DNA of 64,000 nt from Cyclobacterium sp. (GTDB lineage Bacteria; Bacteroidota; Bacteroidia; Cytophagales; Cyclobacteriaceae). The translations under genes and the position numbers were made by a program. The notes beneath the pieces were generated by a model that saw only the letters and a list, made by a program, of their open reading frames with translations, made no database searches and had not been told where the DNA came from. The stretch spans positions 124,001 to 188,000 of the forward strand of contig NZ_JABURL010000046.1 in assembly GCF_014762705.1 (NCBI RefSeq), written 5' to 3'. Shown piece after piece: positions 35,878 through 44,033 of the stretch; position 1 is the first letter of the stretch, and every line of letters begins with the position of its first letter.

Positions 35878-36435
35878 TCAATTTCGTTCACAACATCCGA
35901 AGAATTCATCACCTATTACAACCTTTTTTGAAAGGGGGTTTTGGTATAAATCTATTTTCTTATCTTCAGAATATTCCGACACTGAAAGAAGAACACCTTC
36001 ATAGAAATCTGCCCAAACACCATTCAATTTTCCATTTTTAAAATAGCCTTTACTTGATATATAACCTTCTTTGGAGTAATAAACTATCTCACCCTCAAGT
36101 TTTCCATTTTTGTAAGTATAAGTACTGAATTTTTGACAGCATAGAAACTCAGTAACAGGACCATTCAAGATCCCATTTTTAAAAGTTTGAATCTTTTCAA
36201 TTCTTTGAGATTCATCCAAGAAAAACCACTCTCCGTTTTGGCCTTTTTCGTTTAAAAACCCAAATGAAACCACTTTCGTTGAATCCTTATTATAATTTAT
36301 AACTATACTCTCAAGATCATATCCCTCCTGAATTTCACTTTCATTACTTGAACAACCAAAATTAAATAAGAAAATCAGGCTTAATATTCTAGGAATAACC
36401 CCGTAATTTACCTTTCTCGTTCTGTTTCTTTCCAT
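35878..36435 (-). CDS. YwqK/MORN-like lipoprotein, candidate immunity protein of RHS tip 2
   Basis: A 185-residue protein with a signal ending in a lipobox-like NFGC and repeats of the MORN_2 / YwqK type: GFLNEKGQNGEWFFLD, FKNGILNGPVTEF, YKNGKLEGEIVYYSKEG, FKNGKLNGVWADFYEG. Proteins of this repeat family are annotated as antitoxins because of their frequent place beside toxins. Its start overlaps the end of tip 2 by 28 bases. I infer an immunity role in the envelope. Confidence 0.7.
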   Translation of the reverse strand: MERNRTRKVNYGVIPRILSLIFLFNFGCSSNESEIQEGYDLESIVINYNKDSTKVVSFGFLNEKGQNGEWFFLDESQRIEKIQTFKNGILNGPVTEFLCCQKFSTYTYKNGKLEGEIVYYSKEGYISSKGYFKNGKLNGVWADFYEGVLLSVSEYSEDKKIDLYQNPLSKKVVIGDEFFGCCERN

Positions 36436-37904
36436 CTTTCAAAAATTGGTCTCAAATTGTTATTCCCTGTTAAACTCACAATTTCTTCCATAAACGTTTC
36501 CATCGAAACTGATTTACCGTTTACAGCAACTTTATGCTCTTCTGCTAAATTACCGATCTTATTAAGAGTATTGGTTAGGCTCATCATTCCATTTTCACCA
36601 TCAAATTCACCAGTAAATAAAGATTCAATTGCATCTCCAAACTGTTTTACTTTTGGCTCGACATGCAAAAATGTTTCATGAGCTATCGTGACCAACGACC
36701 TATCTTCATCAAAATACTCCGAAACCGAAATATCAAATTGTACTTTAAACCCCTCCGTATTAGCCATAGATAATACAGCATCACGAGTCAGGTTTTTCAA
36801 TTTTATTTTTCTTCCATTTTTAAATTTCCAACGTGTGTCGGTTGCTCCTTCATATCTACCTAGATTACCTAATGATTTATAGGTTATGTCTACATGATCT
36901 GCCTGAGCACCGGTCTCTTTGAATGTATACCCACCAACCATATCTCCAGCTCTAGCAAATTGACTTAAAAAATCCCTTCCTGCTTTAGTTTGAACAAACC
37001 TAGCAAGAGCTGCTTCCTGGGGAGTATCTTTTCCTGTGATCAAGTCAATTACATCCCTTCCATCAGGATCAACATATCTCACGGGATTATTTAACGCATA
37101 TTGAAACGGTGTTACATCCCAATACTTGTCTGCCAACGGATCTATGACCCCCCATCTCCCAATAACCGGATCATACATCCTCGCCCCGTAGTCATAATAT
37201 TGAAGGCCGTTGTCCTCGATTAGTTCCTTCCCGTTATAGAGATAACTATTCGCCTTTATCCCTGCATACTGAAACCCAATCCCCGTCAACTCCAACCCCC
37301 AGGGATCGTAATGCGTCTCCTGCATAATGGGAGAAGTGGTGCTCATCACCATAAAGTCATCGAACCATACGTCCTCCGAGGTTTCGTTGACGACGAAGGT
37401 TTCCAGGTATCCGTCCTCCGAAATATACAAGTTTTCCTCTAATACCTCGTGCTGGTTGGCTGCGTTTTTGGACAATACGCAGCCCACGGCCTAGCCCCTC
37501 GCTAAAACAGTCCACAGGACTGTTTCTTAACGCTCGGTCCTCAACTTCATACCTATTGCTGCCCTGATCGTATAGTGCATAGATCAGGTAGGCCTCTGGA
37601 GCTTCTTTTCGCTGTAGGTCACCGGCTAGTATGTTGGCCAGGTTCATTAGAGCGATGGGATTGCCGGAACCGGAGCGTTGCAGACTTCCGGCCAGCTCGC
37701 TATCACCATCTGGTCCTTTGCGGTTTGGGTCAGGTAGGTGCCTGCGTTGAGTTTGGTGAGCATTGGCTCGACGTATTTTCCGTGAACCCTAAGTTTTACG
37801 CTGTCGCCCGCATAGATGGGTTGCGTTCTGCCAGGTCCGGCTACTCTACCGCGATCCGCGTTCAGCCAGGCCACCTGATCTCCACTGTGTGTCGATTTCG
37901 TCAT
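36408..37904 (-). pseudogene. RHS tip 2: broken core, intact C-terminal domain with HExxxH
   Basis: The 5' part, 37647-37904 (AWLNADRGRVAGPGRTQPIY), is shifted by a seven-base deletion near 37700 relative to tip 1. The next part reads NILAGDLQRKEAPEAYLIYA and RYEV, then runs into the palindromic element at 37501-37542. The final 36408-37487 frame is intact: VLSKNAANQHEVLEE, the core GARMYDPVIGRWG, NPVRYVDPDGRD, then a unique domain of about 215 residues with AHETFLHVEPKV, a possible metal-binding HExxxH. A GTG/ATG internal start could still yield the 359-residue product. Confidence 0.8.
37501..37542. repeat. Palindromic repeat type A in RHS tip 2
   Basis: GCTAAAACAGTCC, a three-base loop, then GGACTGTTTCTTAACGC and CTCGGTCCTC. 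It interrupts the RHS frame directly after the codons for RYEV, the same position as in tip 4. Confidence 0.75.
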
Positions 37905-38036
37905 GTCTGTCTGTCTCGGGCAGGCTCGATTTCCTGATCTCTAATCTGTTAAGCTTCGCCCATAATTGTTGTAAACTGGAATTACAAATTCCAAGGATAA
38001 AAAGGTGTAGTTACGAACAAAAACCTAGGTGGAACC

Positions 38037-38588
38037 TCAATTCCTTAAGTAAACTGTTAATTCTCTTCTCTGATTGACACACATTTCTTTGCCATCAAAT
38101 GTTTTATAGAAAATCTTGAAATTCCCGAAGCAATTGCTAAAGAAATCAACAATATCTTTTTCATCGCATGGTAATTGATCAAATGGATAAGCATAACTAC
38201 CCAAGGTAAAATCAAGTGTACTTGAAGGGGACATTTTGTATACTTTTGGGTTCTGAAAACTGTTGAAATTAATTGTATCTCTAAGTCCTTCAAAATTAAT
38301 AATTCCTTTGAAATTGAAATAATCGTAACCATCATGGTCTACAGTAAATTTTACTGTATCAGAACTGTTGTTTATTGCACGCATATTTAACTCTATAGCT
38401 ATATCAGCGTGGGACATTCCCACACCTTTATCAGTGTAAACCTCGAGAGATTCAAGAAAGATATCTACTTCAGCATTTAAGCATTCTATTTGCTCAATGT
38501 TGATTTGAAATTCAGAGGGAGAGTTGCATCTTACTATAAAGAGTGTCATCCCTATGGCGATAAAAATATTATTTATGCATTTCCCCAT
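38037..38588 (-). CDS. Lipoprotein-like protein, candidate immunity protein of RHS tip 1
   Basis: About 183 residues from the ATG at 38588 (a longer frame reaches 38615). The start MGKCINNIFIAIGMTLFIVR followed by Cys suggests a lipoprotein signal, although the lipobox is weak. The mature part is beta-rich (HADIAIELNMRAINNSSDTV, PSSTLDFTLGSYAYP) and lacks recognised motifs. It overlaps the 3' end of tip 1 by 20 bases, the place of an immunity gene for that tip's predicted metallopeptidase. Confidence 0.6.
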   Translation of the reverse strand: MGKCINNIFIAIGMTLFIVRCNSPSEFQINIEQIECLNAEVDIFLESLEVYTDKGVGMSHADIAIELNMRAINNSSDTVKFTVDHDGYDYFNFKGIINFEGLRDTINFNSFQNPKVYKMSPSSTLDFTLGSYAYPFDQLPCDEKDIVDFFSNCFGNFKIFYKTFDGKEMCVNQRRELTVYLRN

Positions 38589-39930
38589 AATCTGCAATTC
38601 GTTTTTCAAATTCAATTGTAATCTTCTGCCAACTAGGATGTCCTCTTTGAGCTCTAATAGCCCTTTGTTCTAATGTTGAACTCTTATATTTACTCTGATC
38701 TTTGTGATGTTGATGCTCATGGACAAGTGAACTAGTAATATTTGATGCTGTGTTTAGATCTCTATCAACCTTATTATCATTAATATTGATCAAAATATCA
38801 TTTGCCTGACCAAACCTATAGCCAAAAAATCCATAGCCACCTCCAAAAGATGAACGCATGATAATTCCACGGGGTGCTTGTGTCGTTTCAATATCTATAT
38901 CGTCAACTTTACTTTTATCATCGAGTTGATTATTATAATGATCCATTACATTCACAACTGCTTCGTCACTAAGTTTAGTTTCTGTGATGTTTGAAGATAT
39001 TTTTTGTCCATTCTTATGACTTATTCTTTCGGTTCCATTAGTATTGGTTGTCTTATTTGCATCCCAATCTTTTTGATCAACAATCTGAACAAAATCTGTA
39101 TCAGCTTCGTCGGAACCCAAGTATTGACCTTGTCTATTAAAATAATCATCAACTGGCTTCATCCCATCTGGATCAATAAACCTTATCGGATTATCAAAAG
39201 CATAATTATAAGGCGAATGCCGTCTCATCTGGTCCGCCAAGGGATCCACACCCCCCCATCTCCCAATAACCGGATCATACATCCTCGCCCCATAATCATA
39301 ATACTGAAGGCCGTTGTCCTCGATTAGCTCCTTCCCGTTGTAGAGGTACTTATTCGCCTTAATCCCCTCATACTGAAACCCAATCCCCGTCAACTCCAAT
39401 CCCCAAGGGTCATAGTGTGTTTCTTGCATAATGGGAGAAGTAGTGCTCATCACCGTAAAGTCATCGAACCATACGTCCTCCGAGGTTTCGTTGATCACGA
39501 AGGTTTCTAAATATCCGTCCTCCGAAATATACAAGTTTTCCTCTAATACCTCGTGCTGGTTGGCTGCATTTTTGGACAGTACTTGCTTTCCTACTTCATA
39601 CCGATTGCTATCATTGTCATATAGGGCATAAATCAGGTAAGCTTCGGGGGCTTCTTTCTGGAGTAAATCTCCTGCAAGGATATTGGCCAGGTTCAGAAGA
39701 GCGATGGGATTGCCGGAACCGGAGCGTTGTAGGCTTCCGGCCAGCTCACTGATGCCGTCCACCATCTGGTCCTTTGCGGATTGGGTCAGATAGGTTTCTG
39801 CGTTGAGTTTGGTGAGCGTTGGCTCGGCGTATTTTCCGTGAACCCTAAGTTTTACGCTGTCGCCCGCATAGATGGGTTGCGTTCTGCCAGGTCCGGCTAT
39901 GCGGCCTCGATCCGCATTCAGCCAGGCCAC
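38569..39930 (-). CDS. RHS tip 1: RHS core with predicted zincin metallopeptidase toxin
   Basis: The longest intact tip: 453 residues from the GTG at 39930, although the frame stays open upstream to about 40090 through a palindromic element without an ATG. The shared RHS part (AWLNADRGRIAGPGRTQPIY, ETHYDPWGLELTGIGFQ, GARMYDPVIGRWGGVDPLAD) ends at FIDPDGMKP. The unique C-terminal region has VHEHQHHKDQ, an HExxH zinc-peptidase motif, with a downstream Glu in TLEQRAIRAQRGHPSW. The 5' part of any RHS gene is missing, so this is a displaced or silent cassette. The metallopeptidase call is inferred from the motif. Confidence 0.8.
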   Translation of the reverse strand: MAWLNADRGRIAGPGRTQPIYAGDSVKLRVHGKYAEPTLTKLNAETYLTQSAKDQMVDGISELAGSLQRSGSGNPIALLNLANILAGDLLQKEAPEAYLIYALYDNDSNRYEVGKQVLSKNAANQHEVLEENLYISEDGYLETFVINETSEDVWFDDFTVMSTTSPIMQETHYDPWGLELTGIGFQYEGIKANKYLYNGKELIEDNGLQYYDYGARMYDPVIGRWGGVDPLADQMRRHSPYNYAFDNPIRFIDPDGMKPVDDYFNRQGQYLGSDEADTDFVQIVDQKDWDANKTTNTNGTERISHKNGQKISSNITETKLSDEAVVNVMDHYNNQLDDKSKVDDIDIETTQAPRGIIMRSSFGGGYGFFGYRFGQANDILININDNKVDRDLNTASNITSSLVHEHQHHKDQSKYKSSTLEQRAIRAQRGHPSWQKITIEFEKRIADYGEMHK

Positions 39931-40024
39931 CTGATTCCCGCCTTTCGTTACATTGTGTTCTGCACCTGATTGCTGTGATTCGGAAAGCTGGCTAAAGGAA
40001 GGCCCCCCCGCAGCCCAGCTCCTC

Positions 40025-40066
40025 GCTAAAACAGTCCACCGGACTGTTTCTAAACGCTCGGTCCTC
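40025..40066. repeat. Palindromic repeat type A at the outer edge of RHS tip 1
   Basis: GCTAAAACAGTCC, loop ACC, GGACTGTTTCTAAACGC and CTCGGTCCTC: nearly identical to the copy at 37501-37542. It directly adjoins the right att-like repeat. Confidence 0.75.
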
Positions 40067-40140
40067 TCCTCCTCTCCTGATAAAATACCTACCTATTTAA
40101 AATATAGTGATTTAGGGTTTTTATTTTTAAAAAGGGGGCT
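40061..40140 (+). repeat. Right att-like repeat
   Basis: CTCCTCCTCT, CTGA, TAAAA, AATATAGT, TTAGGGTTTTTATTTTT and AAAAAGGGGGC appear in the same order as at 27475-27553. The left arm of the terminator stem is degenerate here, so it no longer works as a terminator and is best explained as a copy left by integration. Confidence 0.55.
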
Positions 40141-40904
40141 GTTTTGCTTATTTTTTGAATCTTAAAAATCCTAAGGTCGTACATTTTACACTCATAAGGT
40201 TGATTGCTGCCTCAGCAGGTTTTCAATCATTGTGTTTATCATAAGAAGTCTCAAATCTGATTTATTGTATCACGTTGGGCAAAATTAGTTAACCTCTCCT
40301 TTCTCCTGATTCCAGCGTAAAGTATACCAGTGATTCCTGGGAGGAATACCTGCTGGTAGTTGTGTTGTAAGGTAATGACGTTTAAGCGGAAAATTGGTTA
40401 ACCCGGTTTGCCGAAAGAAACACTAACGAATAGAGAAAATTAGCAATCCATTAGGGCCTGGTGTAAGCGATCGTGTCCAGGGCATTTACCTACAAAGTGG
40501 TTTTTTTAACGGAGCAAATAAACAACTGAAAATAGGATTCTACTCCCTATAATCTATGCTTAATTGGGATAGTTTGCAGATAAATTAAATATTATTGAGT
40601 ACATTTAAAGAAGGTTTGGCAAAAACCGGTAGAAAATAGCTCCCCAAGCATCTGCCGCACCCAAGCCGGGACGTTATAACCTGTTTCGAAAATAGCACAT
40701 ATACATACATTCTGCGAAAGCTATCGGCTTGACCACCCATTGTGGCAAAAGACATTTTCAAAAATAGGAAACCAGATACCACTAGTAAAATCGGGTATCC
40801 GGAAAGCCAATATTAAACCAGAGTAGAAAAATAAAATTTTAACCAAAACTTAGGAAAACTAAGTATGTAATCCTAATGAATCATTTACTTAAACATACAC
40901 TTTT
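40141..40904. other. 764-base gap, no gene seen
   Basis: Frames on both strands are short and lack protein character. It is a junction between the island and the next operon and may contain the operon's promoter; I could not find a TAnnTTTG box with a partner. Confidence 0.4.
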
Positions 40905-41837
40905 ATGCTTACCACAGAAAATTTCAAGAAAATGCTTGCCCAGGGTAGAACGTTACAGCATGCTCCGGATGACGAAGACGCTCTCGGCCCGCTTAAACAA
41001 TTAACTGGCGTTTGGACAAACATTCCCCATCTACCCGGTAGTGGTTGGAATATGATCGCTCTCCCGTTCATCAAGGATGGATCTTCGCTTAACTACAGGC
41101 TGCTGCTTAATCAATACAATGAAAAACACCAGTTTGGTCTGGTTGATAAGGGAGTTCCAAACAGAGGCGTAGACCTGAATGAACCGGGAAACAAAGATCA
41201 GTTCGTAGCTACGCTGGATTACGATCAGTCTATCACCCAAATTGCGGCTATGGACTTTCCGGAAAGTGGGGAAGCAGGCCCACCAAACCTACCCATACAC
41301 CATGAGCCCGGCTTATTTTTACACATGACAAACCTGGCTACCACTGGTTTCGACATCGCAAGACTTGGTGCTATCCCACATGGCAATTCAGTGTTGGCTT
41401 TAGGAAAGGCACGAACGATTGATGGTGCCCCGACAATTCCTCAGGAAAGCGGATTACCGGTAGGTTTCAAAAAGCTCGATAATCCTTACCTGGCTCCGTA
41501 TAAGCATTTTCATAAAAATCTTTTTAAGGGTGTTTTCGACCCTACCATTCCGAACGACTTGCTTAACAAAGCCAACCAGGGCGTCACTATTGTAAAAACC
41601 ACCGAGCTGATGTTTGATTCCACTATTGAGTCAGGGGGTATTTCCAGTATTCCTTTTATTAAAAAGCAGGCAGACGCCACCAAGATGAATGCTACGTTTT
41701 GGATACAGGAACTAGCTGACAAGGATTCGAATGGCGATCCGATTTTAAGGCTTCAATATACCCAGAGGGTCATTCTCAACTTCTTTGGTATTGAATGGCC
41801 TCATGTCAGCATCAATACCTTACAAAAGGTAGTATAA
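40905..41837 (+). CDS. Protein of unknown function, beta-barrel-like; first gene of an oxidase operon
   Basis: A 310-residue protein without signal peptide. ALGPLKQLTGVWTNIPHLPG followed by GWNMIALPFI near residues 26-56 recalls the opening of lipocalin-like or nitrobindin-like beta barrels, and the C-terminal ATFWIQELADKD and LQYTQRVILNFFG look like closing strands. I do not recognise a specific family, so haem or ligand binding is only a guess. It lies 35 bases upstream of the amine oxidase gene on the same strand, so it is probably part of the same unit. Confidence 0.6.
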   Translation: MLTTENFKKMLAQGRTLQHAPDDEDALGPLKQLTGVWTNIPHLPGSGWNMIALPFIKDGSSLNYRLLLNQYNEKHQFGLVDKGVPNRGVDLNEPGNKDQFVATLDYDQSITQIAAMDFPESGEAGPPNLPIHHEPGLFLHMTNLATTGFDIARLGAIPHGNSVLALGKARTIDGAPTIPQESGLPVGFKKLDNPYLAPYKHFHKNLFKGVFDPTIPNDLLNKANQGVTIVKTTELMFDSTIESGGISSIPFIKKQADATKMNATFWIQELADKDSNGDPILRLQYTQRVILNFFGIEWPHVSINTLQKVV

Positions 41838-41872
41838 TCAACAGTATTTTTATAAACCCAAATCATAAAAAA

Positions 41873-43903
41873 ATGGCACACTTTAAAATTAAGAATTTAA
41901 AACATCCTGAAGGTCACCAGGTACCGAAAAAAGCCCCCGTGGTAATTGTAGGAGCCGGTATGGCGGGTCTATACACAGCTTGGCGCTTAATCAATGAGAA
42001 AGGGTATTCACCTGACGAAATCGTAATTCTTGAAAAACTCAATCGTACCGGAGGTAGACTAGACTCTGACCTGATCAAGTTTGAGGGTGCCACTGTCAAA
42101 GAGGAGGAAGGCGGCATGCGCTTTACTTTTGACAGTATGGATAACCTGATGGCACTGTTTATGACATTGCCAACTGCTGATGAGAGCGGTGAACCCAATC
42201 CGGGAGAGGAGCTTATCGCCAAACAGATCGTTCCTTTTCCCATGAAAAGTGGGGGAAACAATAAACTGTACTTCAGAGGGGTTCCTTTTAAACAAAACGA
42301 AGCGAACAGTCTCTGGCCACAACTATACAATCTTAGCGAGCAGGAAATTGCCCTGAGCCCCTCAGAGATTATCAATATTGTTTATAATCAGATATTGGCT
42401 GCAAATCCCGATTTTACAGCCAAATACCCAAAAGCCGAAGACCGCAAGGGGCCAGACTATTGGCAAGATTTCCGCATCGGCTGCCAATGGGAGGGAGTGA
42501 TCATGAAAGACTGGTCACTATGGAATCTTTTCGCTGAAATGGGATATAGCAATGAAGCCATTAACATGGTGTATCAATCATCCGGATTCAATGGCACATT
42601 CCTCTCGCAAATGAATGGCGGAGTTGCCTACCAATTGCTGAAAGAATTCCCGGCCGATCCACAATTTCGCACCTTGAGTGAAGGCTTCAGCACATTACCT
42701 AATGCCCTGGCAGCGCAAATAGGCAAAAAATCCATATTCCTGAATACCACCGTTACAAGTCTGAACCAATCTGGAAAGGAGGGCTACGAGCTTAATTACA
42801 CGATCACCAATAAACATTGTGAGGAGGAACAAAGGGGTCAAATACATGGAGCAAAGGTGATCCTGGCGCTACCCAGGCTGGCATTGGAGACGCTATTCAT
42901 CAGGTCTGATGCTTTCAATGTGCTGGATAAAAGCAAGTCAGATAAATTGTGGAATACGCTTCAAACAGCCACTAACCAACCTTTACTCAAGATCAATTTG
43001 TATTACCCAAAGGCCTGGTGGTGTAATGAGACGCTGGTAGGAAAAGGAGCTATCGACTTCGGTCCTAATTTTGCCGATTTACCTGTTGGTTCTATTTATC
43101 CATTCTACGCTGTGAATGAGGCGCTGGCTGCTGCCTTGGAATATCAGCAATACATGAGCGAGCACAATCAACCAATTCCTGAAGATATCCAGAAAAAAGT
43201 TGATGAAATCAATAAGAGTAAATCTGAGAAACCGGCGGCGCTGACCATTTACTGCGATTATCTGAATATCAACTACTGGTTGGCATTGCAAAAAAATGGG
43301 CCACTTTTCACTTCGGATCTGCAGGAAAAAGAAAACGATAAAGAGAATCAGGTAGTCTTTGCCGCTTCGCAGAAGGTGGTGGAAAAGGCGACTGAGTATT
43401 TCAGGAAAGTGTTCAATGTAACCTACATTCCTCAGCCTATCTTGACTAGTGCCCGTATTTGGGCCGGAAGTACAGTTATAGATAAAGAAGCCAGCGAAAG
43501 ATTTGGATATGGCGTTCACCAATGGGCTTTGCACGCAGAAGACGACAAAACTCAGGAAATACTTATTGAACCATTACCGAACTTATATACCTGCAATGAA
43601 GCCTATTCGGATTATCAGGGCTGGGTAGAAGGTTCGCTGCGTTCGGCCAACCTCATGCTGAATAAATGGGGATTGAAAGCCTACAGCAATGTTTTCCAGG
43701 ATAAAACCGGAAAAACACCGGAAGAAGCAGTTAGTAGTTTCTACAAAAAGAACATCCTTGAACAAATAAAAGCGTTTATCGATCCTAATTTTAAGGAGTT
43801 CAAAGAAATCTCAAAGTCAAAAGCTCGCGAGAATGTACGCCAAAGCCTCAAAGCAGATGGAGTTACACATGGAATTACATTGACGAATTACGACTTAGGG
43901 TAA
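41873..43903 (+). CDS. FAD-dependent amine / L-amino-acid oxidase
   Basis: A 676-residue flavoenzyme of the monoamine/L-amino-acid oxidase superfamily. The FAD-binding Rossmann motif VVIVGAGMAGLYTAW lies at 23-37, then VILEKLNRTGGRLDS, EEGGMRF, and the C-terminal FAD motif YTCNEAYSDYQGWVEGSLRS. It should oxidise an amine or amino acid to an imine, then keto acid, releasing hydrogen peroxide. I chose the ATG at 41873 because the longer frame to 41795 overlaps the upstream gene. With the keto acid decarboxylase downstream, an L-amino acid is the likelier substrate. Confidence 0.88.
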   Translation: MAHFKIKNLKHPEGHQVPKKAPVVIVGAGMAGLYTAWRLINEKGYSPDEIVILEKLNRTGGRLDSDLIKFEGATVKEEEGGMRFTFDSMDNLMALFMTLPTADESGEPNPGEELIAKQIVPFPMKSGGNNKLYFRGVPFKQNEANSLWPQLYNLSEQEIALSPSEIINIVYNQILAANPDFTAKYPKAEDRKGPDYWQDFRIGCQWEGVIMKDWSLWNLFAEMGYSNEAINMVYQSSGFNGTFLSQMNGGVAYQLLKEFPADPQFRTLSEGFSTLPNALAAQIGKKSIFLNTTVTSLNQSGKEGYELNYTITNKHCEEEQRGQIHGAKVILALPRLALETLFIRSDAFNVLDKSKSDKLWNTLQTATNQPLLKINLYYPKAWWCNETLVGKGAIDFGPNFADLPVGSIYPFYAVNEALAAALEYQQYMSEHNQPIPEDIQKKVDEINKSKSEKPAALTIYCDYLNINYWLALQKNGPLFTSDLQEKENDKENQVVFAASQKVVEKATEYFRKVFNVTYIPQPILTSARIWAGSTVIDKEASERFGYGVHQWALHAEDDKTQEILIEPLPNLYTCNEAYSDYQGWVEGSLRSANLMLNKWGLKAYSNVFQDKTGKTPEEAVSSFYKKNILEQIKAFIDPNFKEFKEISKSKARENVRQSLKADGVTHGITLTNYDLG

Positions 43904-44033
43904 GCACTATGAAACTGTCTCAGGATCTGGTCATTTATATCGCTCGAGGAGGCCGGCCAGATGTCAGGCCAGGAGCAAAGGCTGGTTTTTGGGACAGTAT
44001 CTTTTTTTATCACCTTATAACCAAATCATACAC

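Noticed and set aside
33024..40066. CRISPR-like array
   Set aside because: The repeats are long RHS coding segments and palindromic elements, not short regular repeats with unique spacers.
40585..40782. 65-codon minus-strand frame in the gap after the island
   Set aside because: No family, no signal and no promoter; the composition looks random.
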